A stretch of DNA of 64,000 nucleotides from E44-bin32 sp034430595 (GTDB lineage: Bacteria; Chloroflexota; Anaerolineae; Anaerolineales; E44-bin32). Shown here in pieces: positions 41,275 to 48,947 of the stretch. The notes below the pieces were generated by a model. That model did no database searches. It was given only the letters and a program-made list of their open reading frames with translations, and was not told the DNA's origin. How positions within the stretch are numbered: position 1 is the stretch's first letter; the number at the start of each line of letters is the position of its first letter. Position numbers and translations under genes: made by a program. The stretch spans positions 5,448-69,447 of the forward strand of contig DAOUEL010000045.1 of NCBI GenBank assembly GCA_034430595.1, in the 5' to 3' direction.

Positions 41275-42618
41275 TTACAGCGGCCAGGAGCCGATCTTCG
41301 GCAGACCGCGCTTACCCAGAGTCTTCATCACCCTGCGCATCTGCTTGAATTGGCGCAGGAGCTGGTTGATCTCTTGTACACTCGTGCCCGAGCCGGCGGC
41401 GATGCGCCGCTTGCGGCTTGCATTGAGCACGTCCGGTTTTCGTCGTTCTCCCGGCGTCATCGACCCGAGAATGGCCTGGGTCCGGATCAGGCGCATTTCT
41501 GCATCCTGCCCATTGACTTGTTCCGCCCCAGGAATAGCGCCCGCCGGAAGCATTTCCATGATCTTCCCCAGCGGTCCCATGCGCCGTACAGCGGCTATCT
41601 GCTCGGCGAAATCCTCGAGCGTAAATTCGCCCTGCAACATCCGCTCGGCCTGGCGTTCAGCATCCTCAACATCAAGGACTGTTTGGGCTTTCTCGATGAT
41701 CGAGAGTACATCGCCCATCCCGAGTATGCGCCCGGCCATCCGCTCTGGTTCGAACGGTTCCAGGGCCTCGAGCGTCTCTCCCAGGCCAACGAATTTTATC
41801 GGCAGGCCGGTTACGGAACGCATCGAAATCGCCGCCCCACCGCGCGCATCACCGTCGAGCTTGGTAAGGATCATACCCGTCAGCGCGAGCCTGGCAGAAA
41901 ACCCCTCTGCGATGCGAAGGGCTTCCTGGCCTGTCATCGCGTCGGCCACCAACAGCGTCTCGCTGGGACCGATTTCACGCTGCATCGCTGCCAGCTCATC
42001 CATCAACTCTTGATCGATCTGCTGGCGGCCAGCACTGTCGATGATGGCAACACTGGCGCTACTCCGCCGGGCTAGCTCCAGCCCCTCACGACTGATGTCG
42101 ATTGCGCTTGCTTCGCCCCGCGAATACGTTTCAACGTCGATCGACTCGCCGAGGGTACGCAGCTGCTCCGCAGCTGCTGGTCGGTGAGGATCGGCCGCGA
42201 TCATCCAGACTCGTTCCCCGTTGCTTTTCAGCATCCGGGCGAGTTTCGCCGCGGTAGTGGTCTTACCAGAGCCCTGCAGTCCGACTAACAGAATCGTGCG
42301 CGGCTTCTCACCCTGCAACTGCAGAGCCTCCGCTTTGCCTAACTCCTCCGTCAGCTCCTGCTGGATGATCTGAACGACCTGTTGGGCTGGATTTAACGCT
42401 CGCGAGACTTCGCTGCCGAGCGCGCGTTCCCGCACTCTCGCCAGCAATTCTTTCACAACCTGGTAATGTACATCGGCCTCGAGCAGTGCTAATCGGATCT
42501 CGCGCAGAGCGCTATCCACATCTTCTGGCCGCAGCTTTCCACGCCGGCTGAGTTCCTTGAAGGTTGTCTGCAGCCGTTTCGTCAGATTCTCGAACACCAG
42601 TCCATCCGCCTTGGACAT
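41275..42618 (-). CDS. ffh: Signal recognition particle protein Ffh
   Basis: 447 residues. N domain, then the G domain with GLQGSGKTTTAAKLAR, DSAGRQQIDQEL, and TKLDGDARGGAAISM, then the Met-rich M domain (MGPLGKIMEMLPAGA; SRKRRIAAGSGTSVQEIN) that binds 4.5S RNA. It targets nascent membrane proteins to FtsY. It has its own promoter, which overlaps the end of the RodA-PBP gene. Confidence 0.97.
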   Translation of the reverse strand: MSKADGLVFENLTKRLQTTFKELSRRGKLRPEDVDSALREIRLALLEADVHYQVVKELLARVRERALGSEVSRALNPAQQVVQIIQQELTEELGKAEALQLQGEKPRTILLVGLQGSGKTTTAAKLARMLKSNGERVWMIAADPHRPAAAEQLRTLGESIDVETYSRGEASAIDISREGLELARRSSASVAIIDSAGRQQIDQELMDELAAMQREIGPSETLLVADAMTGQEALRIAEGFSARLALTGMILTKLDGDARGGAAISMRSVTGLPIKFVGLGETLEALEPFEPERMAGRILGMGDVLSIIEKAQTVLDVEDAERQAERMLQGEFTLEDFAEQIAAVRRMGPLGKIMEMLPAGAIPGAEQVNGQDAEMRLIRTQAILGSMTPGERRKPDVLNASRKRRIAAGSGTSVQEINQLLRQFKQMRRVMKTLGKRGLPKIGSWPL

Positions 42619-42697
42619 GCAAGCCGCCGAACAGGCTGCCTGTAGAGGGCGGCCGGCCGGCGGGGGTCTTGCCAGTTTATGGCCTTACAGCAGGTGC

Positions 42698-42726
42698 ATT
42701 GTAGCGTGCTGCTGTCATCAGGTCAA
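42698..42726 (-). promoter_or_regulatory. Promoter of ffh
   Basis: Minus strand -35 TTGACC (42726-42721), exact 17-bp spacer, -10 TACAAT (42703-42698). The -35 box overlaps the last codons of the upstream RodA-PBP gene. Confidence 0.75.
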
Positions 42727-45461
42727 GGGAGAACCTCCCGGTAGGCTTTCAGCAGCGATACGCCAATTTTCTCGGCCTGCACGGGCGATCCATTCTCAAG
42801 GGCTACGGCGAGTACAGCAGAACCCTGCTCGCTGGGGATGATTCCCAGGAACCAGGCTAGCGTCTGGCCTCCGGCTCCGCGAATAGCCTGTGCACGGTAG
42901 GATAGGATCTCCCCAGCAACGCTTCGCATCCAGCTGCGGGCTATCTCCTGCTGCTCGGCATTCAGAGGCAGAGTGCCCTCATCCAGGCTGGGTAGGCGCT
43001 GCCAGGTACCATCATCCTGGCGCACGGCGTCGACGATGCGCAATCCGGGCATGCCTCCGGGCGCCAGCAACCCGGCGAAGGCCTGCGCCGCCTGGAGTGG
43101 GCTGATCGTCAAATCGCCCTGCCCTGCCAGGGCATCTTGCAGAGCTTGATCATCACCCTGCAGTTGCCTCACCCCTGCACCGGCAGTTGGAATACGAATC
43201 CGTGGCGGGAGGGCAAAACCGAAGAGCTCCTCCGTCTTACCAAGGCCCTGCCAGCCGAGAGCGACGGTGAGCTCGGCAAATGGACCGGGGCAAACGTAGC
43301 GCACTGCTTGTTCCAATGAATTCAGCCCTGCGACCGGAGGTGGATAGGAACAGGAGAGCGTGCTTGAATCGATCGGGAGCGAGGCACTCGCCGATCGGAT
43401 GCGCGCCTGGGGATCCAACCACCCCTGTGACAAGCCGGCCGCCAGCTCGAAGGGAAGCAGCAGCGTGCCTGGTTGGTAGCTTCCGAGAGAAGCGCGGTTC
43501 AGGAGTGGTGAATCGGGATTCGCGATCAGGGTTTCCCAATCTTCACTCAGATTGTTGGGATCAAACCCCGGGGTCGAAGCCAGCACGAGCACATCGCCAC
43601 TGTCTGCTTGCAGCAAGACAACCGATCCGATCAGCTCACCAAGAGCTTGCATCGCCTGGGATTGCAGGCTCGATTCGAGTGTGAGCCGAATATCCTGTCC
43701 GGGAGGTGGATGACCCTGCGTCAAGCGGCTCCAATCCACACGAAGCGTATCCGGCCAATTCAACCCGCGCAGAGTTGGATCCATCGACTCCTCGATGCCG
43801 GATTGCCCGAAATAGTAGGAGTCATAGCCCACCGCTGGCACATCATCCAACAGTGGGTATTCCCGTTCATAGGTGCCCGGCCCTCCGAGCGACTGCGCCA
43901 GGATGACCCCGTTCCGATCGAGAATATCGCCGCGTTTAGCATATAGGCCGTCAACAGCCCGGCGAGGGTTATCCGTACGGGCCGTTAAAGCCGGAGCCCG
44001 AACGATCGTCCACCAGCCCAGGACAAGCGCCAGGACCGTCCAGCTCAACAGAACCAGCCGGTGTAAATCATAAACCGGCCGATTGGGTATCAGGCTTGCT
44101 TCTTCTCTCCCGGAGAGCAGGACCAGCATTCCCATTGCGACGAAGCTGGTCAATAAAGATGAACCGCCATAGGACATGAAGGGCAGCGTGATGCCCACCA
44201 GCGGCATCACTCGCAAGGTTCCGGCAATGATCAGGAGGGCCTGCAGCCCCAGCGAGAGCGAGATGCCCGCAGCGAGCAGAGCGGCAAACGGATCCTGATT
44301 GCGTAAACTGATCCGCAAACCTCTCGTGAGCAGCAGCGCGAAGCAAGCGATAACCGCGAGACCGCCCAGCAAACCGAACTCCTCACTGAGCGCGGCGAAG
44401 ATGAAATCGGTGTGGATTGCCGGCACAAACCCAGGAGAGCCCAATCCCGGTCCACTCCCGAAGATCCCGCCGGAGGCAACCGCGATTAAGGATTGGACGA
44501 TTTGATACGAGCTGCCCGACGGATCGAGCCACGGGTTGAGCCAGGCTTCAATCCGCAGCTGGACGACATCGAAGAGTAGGCTGCCCAGAGCCCCTCCTGC
44601 GAGGGCCAGCAGCCCCCCCACGACCAGGTAGCGCCTCTGGTTTGTCGCGACATACAGCAAGGCAGTCATCAGCCCTAAGAAGAGCAATCCTGTACCGAGG
44701 TCGCGCTGGGCCAGCAGTAACAAAAGCGAGAGAGCCCAGACGAACAGCAGCGGCAGTATTGCCCGCAGGGATCCAACCTGTTGCAGCTTGCCTTGCACTG
44801 AAAGCCGATCTGCCAGATAGGAAGCCAGAAATGCGACCAACAGCAAACGGAGCGGCTCCGAAGGTTGAAGGTAGATCCCACAGCAGCCTAACCAGAGCCT
44901 CTGCGCGCCACCGGAAGGGTTCGTTCCGGCCAGGAGAGTCAAACCCATTAAAGCCAGACCCGAGAACATCCACAGGTAGCGATAGCGGCGAAGCCAGAGC
45001 AAGCGCCGGTCAGCCCTCAGCAGCAGGAGCACAACCAGCACCGAAACCAGGAACCAACCCGTTTGACGCAGTCCGAATCCGGGGTCCAGACGCCAGATCT
45101 CTAGCGCTCCCCACCCGCTCAGTAGCAGGAGCACCGGCAGCAGGATCGGATCGCGCTCCGGCAAGTAACGTTCGAGCGTTTTATGGATCAGGTAGCCGCC
45201 CAGGCTCCAAACCGGCAGAACCAGCCAATGTCCCCAGCGCAGGCTCTCCAGATCCCAGGTGCCAAGGCGTGCCGACCGGGCCAGTGAGATCGTGAGTGCC
45301 AGCAGGGCAAGAAAGAATAACGCGAGGCTCGAAAGTCGGACCTCGCGCTGGTCTTTCGTGCTTTCCTGATTAAAGATAGCGATCCACAAGGAGAGAAAGC
45401 CTTTCCCTCGTGTCCGGGTTGACCCGCTCCGGGGCCGTAGAAATAGCGTCCTGGAGCGCAT
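42723..45461 (-). CDS. RodA/FtsW glycosyltransferase fused to a degenerate penicillin-binding protein
   Basis: 912 residues from ATG 45461, overlapping the upstream gene by 92 nt; a TTG at 45389 is another possible start. Residues about 45-470 are a multi-helix SEDS protein with the loop PAIHTDFIFAALSEEFG, the typical position of the catalytic Asp. Residues about 500-912 align with a class B PBP (YAKRGDILDRNG; NRASLGSYQPGT). All three transpeptidase motifs are altered: SxxK reads T666-LL-L669, SxN reads V723-C-P725, and KTG is missing before AWFLGIIP. The protein probably polymerises glycan with an inactive PBP partner (inference). Confidence 0.9.
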   Translation of the reverse strand: MRSRTLFLRPRSGSTRTRGKGFLSLWIAIFNQESTKDQREVRLSSLALFFLALLALTISLARSARLGTWDLESLRWGHWLVLPVWSLGGYLIHKTLERYLPERDPILLPVLLLLSGWGALEIWRLDPGFGLRQTGWFLVSVLVVLLLLRADRRLLWLRRYRYLWMFSGLALMGLTLLAGTNPSGGAQRLWLGCCGIYLQPSEPLRLLLVAFLASYLADRLSVQGKLQQVGSLRAILPLLFVWALSLLLLLAQRDLGTGLLFLGLMTALLYVATNQRRYLVVGGLLALAGGALGSLLFDVVQLRIEAWLNPWLDPSGSSYQIVQSLIAVASGGIFGSGPGLGSPGFVPAIHTDFIFAALSEEFGLLGGLAVIACFALLLTRGLRISLRNQDPFAALLAAGISLSLGLQALLIIAGTLRVMPLVGITLPFMSYGGSSLLTSFVAMGMLVLLSGREEASLIPNRPVYDLHRLVLLSWTVLALVLGWWTIVRAPALTARTDNPRRAVDGLYAKRGDILDRNGVILAQSLGGPGTYEREYPLLDDVPAVGYDSYYFGQSGIEESMDPTLRGLNWPDTLRVDWSRLTQGHPPPGQDIRLTLESSLQSQAMQALGELIGSVVLLQADSGDVLVLASTPGFDPNNLSEDWETLIANPDSPLLNRASLGSYQPGTLLLPFELAAGLSQGWLDPQARIRSASASLPIDSSTLSCSYPPPVAGLNSLEQAVRYVCPGPFAELTVALGWQGLGKTEELFGFALPPRIRIPTAGAGVRQLQGDDQALQDALAGQGDLTISPLQAAQAFAGLLAPGGMPGLRIVDAVRQDDGTWQRLPSLDEGTLPLNAEQQEIARSWMRSVAGEILSYRAQAIRGAGGQTLAWFLGIIPSEQGSAVLAVALENGSPVQAEKIGVSLLKAYREVLP

Positions 45462-46230
45462 GCTGGCAGCTGCAGTCCTCGTCTACAAAATTCTCGACCA
45501 GGTCCCCCAGCGCTTGCTGCGCCAGCGTTGTATTCTCGACCACGGTTTTAAAGACCATATCAGCCGTCACATCATCTTCGGAATGACGCCAAACGTCATA
45601 GTCTGTGACATGTGCCATGACTGCATAGCACATCTCCGCTTCTCGGGCCAGGAATGCTTCGGGAGATGTTGTCATCCCAATAATCGACATGCCCCAGGCT
45701 CGATAGGTATTTGATTCAGCCCGGGTGGAAAAGCGCGGGCCTTCAATGGTGATGTACCAGCCGCCGCGATGGACCTTCACTCCGACCTTACGGCAGCTCG
45801 TCTCCAACTGATCCGAAAGCTGAGAGCAGAACGGGTCAGAAACGCTGAGGTGCACAACTAGTCCGTCAGAAAAGAAGGTTCTAGGGCGCAGAAAAGTATG
45901 GTCAAAGAGCTGATCTGGGATGACGATCTCACCTGGCGAATAATCCTCCCGCAGCGAACCGCAGGCGCTGATCGATAAAACCTTCTTGACCCCCAGCATT
46001 TTCAAGGCATAGATATTCGCTCTGTAATTGACCTCGCTTGGAGCAAGGACATGGCCGATCCCATGCCGCGCGATGAAGGCGACTGGCTTATCGTGCAGGC
46101 GGCCCAGGAGAACAGGGGAACTGGGAACGCCGAATGGCGTGTCAATGGATCGTTCCTCGATATCAACGAGCTCACCCATACTGTAAAGGCCAGATCCGCC
46201 GATGATGCCTAAAACCGGCTGCTCATCCAC
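45370..46230 (-). CDS. mtnP: S-methyl-5'-thioadenosine phosphorylase
   Basis: 286 residues of the PNP/MTAP family: GIIGGSGLYSM, ARHGIGHVLAPSEVNYRANIYALK, SACGSLREDYSPGE, and the base/ribose-binding ITIEGPRFSTRAESN, with VMAHVTDYDVWR near the end. It cleaves MTA to adenine and methylthioribose-1-P in methionine salvage. The SVSDPF and TTSPEAFLAREAEM features favour MTA over purine nucleoside phosphorylase. Its end overlaps the RodA-PBP gene. Confidence 0.92.
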   Translation of the reverse strand: MDEQPVLGIIGGSGLYSMGELVDIEERSIDTPFGVPSSPVLLGRLHDKPVAFIARHGIGHVLAPSEVNYRANIYALKMLGVKKVLSISACGSLREDYSPGEIVIPDQLFDHTFLRPRTFFSDGLVVHLSVSDPFCSQLSDQLETSCRKVGVKVHRGGWYITIEGPRFSTRAESNTYRAWGMSIIGMTTSPEAFLAREAEMCYAVMAHVTDYDVWRHSEDDVTADMVFKTVVENTTLAQQALGDLVENFVDEDCSCQHALQDAISTAPERVNPDTRERLSLLVDRYL

Positions 46231-46282
46231 GATCCCTCCTGTGCGCTTCTTTTCTCACCCATCCTACCATGGCTCTTTGGGA

Positions 46283-46744
46283 TCAGTCCTGGAGCTCGGG
46301 ACTTCTCTCTCCGCCTTCGAGGGTTCCTTGCCTAAGCACTGCCTGAAGCGAACCGAATCCCAGCCGGTCACCGTAGGTCACAACCAGGGGACCTTCCAGG
46401 GCCATGTCGTTGACGAATGTCCCATTCTTCGAACCGAGGTCCTCCAGGATCCATTGTCCTGCAGTGTAATTGATCCGGGCGTGACGGGCGGAAACCGTAT
46501 CATCACGGAGAATAATGCTGTTATCCGGGGCCCGTCCGACCAGGTTTGTCTCAAGCAGCGGAAAGATCAGCGGCTCCTGGTCAGCTGGCAGCTGAAACGC
46601 CAGTACGGCCTGCGGCACGACTGTCGAACCGGTTCGCGCTTGCCTCAGGTCACGCCAGAATGCCACCAGCAGCGACCCAAGGAAGATATAGAGCGCAAGC
46701 CCGAGTAAGAGCCTCAGAATGAAAACCACGAATTCAGGAGTCAT
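46283..46744 (-). CDS. Membrane-anchored FHA protein (FhaB/FipA-like)
   Basis: 153 residues. One N-terminal transmembrane helix (about 5-30), then a cytosolic FHA domain (about 65-140) with GRAPDNSIIL, TVSARHARI and DLGSKNGTFVN, the phosphothreonine-binding set. Size and layout match actinobacterial FhaB. ATG 46744 overlaps the stop of the preceding FHA gene (4 nt), so the genes are coupled. It would recruit phosphoproteins to the membrane near the RodA-PBP fusion. Confidence 0.9.
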   Translation of the reverse strand: MTPEFVVFILRLLLGLALYIFLGSLLVAFWRDLRQARTGSTVVPQAVLAFQLPADQEPLIFPLLETNLVGRAPDNSIILRDDTVSARHARINYTAGQWILEDLGSKNGTFVNDMALEGPLVVTYGDRLGFGSLQAVLRQGTLEGGERSPELQD

Positions 46745-47559
46745 TTCTTCTGGTCTTTTTTAATGACCCGCGTTCGTTGGTCGCCAGCGGGACGTGGTGG
46801 GAAAGGCGGAGCATAGGCGGGGGTTTCATCGGGCGGACCACCGGGATCCTCCCCGTAGACAAGCTTGATTCCAGCCAGGTCAATCACATCTCCAGCCTGC
46901 AGAATGTGGTGTTTGATCGCCCGTCCGTTGATTTGAGTACCGGCCGAGGAACCGAGGTCGAAGATTTCAAATCGACCGTCCCGGATGCGGATTTGACAGT
47001 GTGTCCGCGAGACCCGCAGGTCATCAAGGATGAGCTGATTATCGAGCCTGCGGCCGATGTTGATCACCGGATGGTTTAGCGCGAAATGACGTTTTCCATC
47101 GACGATCAGGTAAGCTCCGGAGGGAAGTTTGACGCTGCCGGTCGTAGGTGTGTCAGGCGCAAGATCCTGTGTGTAATCGAGGGGAGCCGTACTGTGCCAG
47201 GCGACAACGCGCATCTCGTGCGGCTGCAGGGTTGGATCGACGGCGATCGTCACCACCGGCTCTCGGAAAACAAGATAATCGCATGCTTTGGCAACATCCA
47301 GCATCCCACGCGCCAGGTCTTCGTTCAAGTCTGGCGTCCCCTGCAGGAGGGATTTCGCGTCGTCGGCGTTGAAGGTCAACGCATAGCAATCCGGGGCAAA
47401 CGGCTTGCCTTCCTGTGAGCGACGCACGCCTTCCGACATCGCCCGCGCCAGTTTTGAGGCCACATCAGCTGGCGAAAACTGCAGTCCCGCCAACCGTTGA
47501 ATGGCGCTTTCTACCATACTGGATATATGTTCTTCTAAAAGGTCCAAGGGATTCGGCAT
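46741..47559 (-). CDS. DUF3662-FHA protein (FhaA-like), second copy
   Basis: 272 residues from ATG 47559, chosen because DUF3662 proteins start with a PxxLxxxExxxxxxVE-like segment (PNPLDLLEEHISSMVESAIQ). N-terminal DUF3662 (about 1-120), a linker, then an FHA domain (about 165-240): NIGRRLDNQLIL, RVSRTHCQIR and DLGSSAGTQINGR. The C-terminus is Pro-rich, then basic. A paralogue precedes it and the membrane FHA gene follows, which suggests a phosphopeptide-binding scaffold. Confidence 0.88.
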   Translation of the reverse strand: MPNPLDLLEEHISSMVESAIQRLAGLQFSPADVASKLARAMSEGVRRSQEGKPFAPDCYALTFNADDAKSLLQGTPDLNEDLARGMLDVAKACDYLVFREPVVTIAVDPTLQPHEMRVVAWHSTAPLDYTQDLAPDTPTTGSVKLPSGAYLIVDGKRHFALNHPVINIGRRLDNQLILDDLRVSRTHCQIRIRDGRFEIFDLGSSAGTQINGRAIKHHILQAGDVIDLAGIKLVYGEDPGGPPDETPAYAPPFPPRPAGDQRTRVIKKDQKK

Positions 47560-47634
47560 AGATTTTTCTGTCGCTGTATATGCATCCGGGGGACTATTGT
47601 ACATCGAACAATGCTGGACGTGGAGATGGTTCGA

Positions 47635-48477
47635 TTAGCCCAGAATATCCGTATCCCTGGAGTCCAGGTCTTTCAAGGCCTTCAGGCCGAGTGGAGTGAC
47701 GTGGTCCCGGTCGGCGCCTGACAACGGTGAGTAGGGTGGAGTCTCATCGGGCGGCCCCGATTTATCTTCACCATAAATCATCTCGATCGTAGCGACATTG
47801 ATCACATCACCCGGTTTCAACCAGTGCTCTTCGACCCGCCGGCCATTAACCCGTGTACCTGAGGTTGAATCCAGATCGATGAGCTGGTATTTCCCGTGGT
47901 CAGCTTTCAAAATCATATGCTCTCTCGAGACATGCGGGTTATCGAGGACAAGATCGTTATCCAGACGCCTTCCGATACGGATTAGCGCCAGCCGCAGGCG
48001 GAAATGGCGTTTTCCGTCAACTACCAGAAAAGCACCTTCTGGCGGTTTGTTCGTATCGAGTTCTTCATAGTTCTTTGTGAGAGCATTTGAGAGATGGAGT
48101 GGATCGCTGCTGTGCCAGGCGATGAGGCGAACATTCCCTGCACTCAGCGTGGGATCGGTGGCAAGTGTCAGGTGGGGTTCGCGAGCCAGCTTCAAACCGC
48201 CCTCAACGAGCGCAGCTTGAAGTCCCTGGCTGACCTCATGCTGTATTTCCTTCGTCCAGTCGTTGATCTCAGTAACATTGGACGGGTGTACGCTCAATGT
48301 GAATTGATCCGGCGCGAAACGCTGCCCCTCAGGCGATACGCGTGAGGCTCCGACCGCCTCGAGCGCAAGCTTTTCCACGATCTGTTCGAAACGAATGCCT
48401 TCGAGAGGGAATCTGGAAAACGACTTGCCCAGCGAGTCGATTAATGCCCCCGCTAGCCGAGCTGGCTCTGAACTCAT
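47635..48477 (-). CDS. DUF3662-FHA protein (FhaA-like), first copy
   Basis: 280 residues. DUF3662-like N-terminal domain (about 1-130), followed by an FHA domain (about 165-240): IGRRLDNDLVLD, HVSREHMILKAD and DLDSTSGTRVNGR. The middle KNYEELDTNKPPEGAFLVVDGKRHF matches the paralogue downstream, so the two arose by duplication. It is the first gene of the FHA-mtnP-RodA/PBP run, with a leaderless-type promoter. Confidence 0.88.
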   Translation of the reverse strand: MSSEPARLAGALIDSLGKSFSRFPLEGIRFEQIVEKLALEAVGASRVSPEGQRFAPDQFTLSVHPSNVTEINDWTKEIQHEVSQGLQAALVEGGLKLAREPHLTLATDPTLSAGNVRLIAWHSSDPLHLSNALTKNYEELDTNKPPEGAFLVVDGKRHFRLRLALIRIGRRLDNDLVLDNPHVSREHMILKADHGKYQLIDLDSTSGTRVNGRRVEEHWLKPGDVINVATIEMIYGEDKSGPPDETPPYSPLSGADRDHVTPLGLKALKDLDSRDTDILG

Positions 48478-48484
48478 ACTATCA

Positions 48485-48513
48485 ATTATATCTAGCTACC
48501 TCAAACCGGTGAA
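48485..48513 (-). promoter_or_regulatory. Promoter of the FHA-RodA/PBP run, leaderless
   Basis: Minus strand -35 TTCACC (48513-48508), 17-bp spacer, perfect -10 TATAAT (48490-48485). The ATG at 48477 starts 7 nt beyond the box, and no Shine-Dalgarno sequence precedes it. Confidence 0.7.
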
Positions 48514-48527
48514 AGACCCATCTGTAC

Positions 48528-48533
48528 TATACT
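48528..48533 (+). promoter_or_regulatory. -10 box of the archease-rtcB operon, leaderless
   Basis: TATACT at 48528-48533 and ATG at 48540, a 6-nt gap without room for a ribosome site. A -35 box is not convincing (GTGAAA is too close). It is divergent from the FHA promoter within 62 bp. Confidence 0.5.
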
Positions 48534-48539
48534 GGCTTT

Positions 48540-48947
48540 ATGGAGCAGGGATATGAGGAAATCGAACATACCGCTGACTGGTCCCTGCGTGTAAAGGGTC
48601 AGGATTTGGGGGAGCTTTTTCGAAATGCAGCCTTTGGCATGGCCGGGTTGATGGGTATTTCGACGGAGAATGGACCATTGCACATGTATCGCCTCGAGCT
48701 TAAAGCCGAGGATCCGGAAGCATTGCTGGTTGCGTTCCTGGAAGAAATTCTCTACCGGGTGGAATTCACGGCCGAGTCGGTGGAAGATATTAATTTCAGC
48801 TCGATAAGCACCAATGCTTTAAGTGCGGCAATTACCTATCTGCCGGTGGTAGAGGTTGAGAAAGCGATAAAGGCAGTTACCTTTCACCTGCTTGAAATTC
48901 TGGAGTCGGAGCGAGGCTTTGAAACGGTGATCGTCTTTGATGTGTGA
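48540..48947 (+). CDS. Archease, RtcB ligase activator
   Basis: 135 residues with the archease pattern: EIEHTADWSLRVKG at 7-20, FRNAAFGMAGLMG, a LLVAFLEEILYRVEF segment, and the C-terminal VKAVTFHLLEI-like and TVIVFDV strands with the terminal Asp. It promotes RtcB guanylylation and multiple turnover. It overlaps rtcB by 1 nt (TGATG). Confidence 0.93.
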   Translation: MEQGYEEIEHTADWSLRVKGQDLGELFRNAAFGMAGLMGISTENGPLHMYRLELKAEDPEALLVAFLEEILYRVEFTAESVEDINFSSISTNALSAAITYLPVVEVEKAIKAVTFHLLEILESERGFETVIVFDV

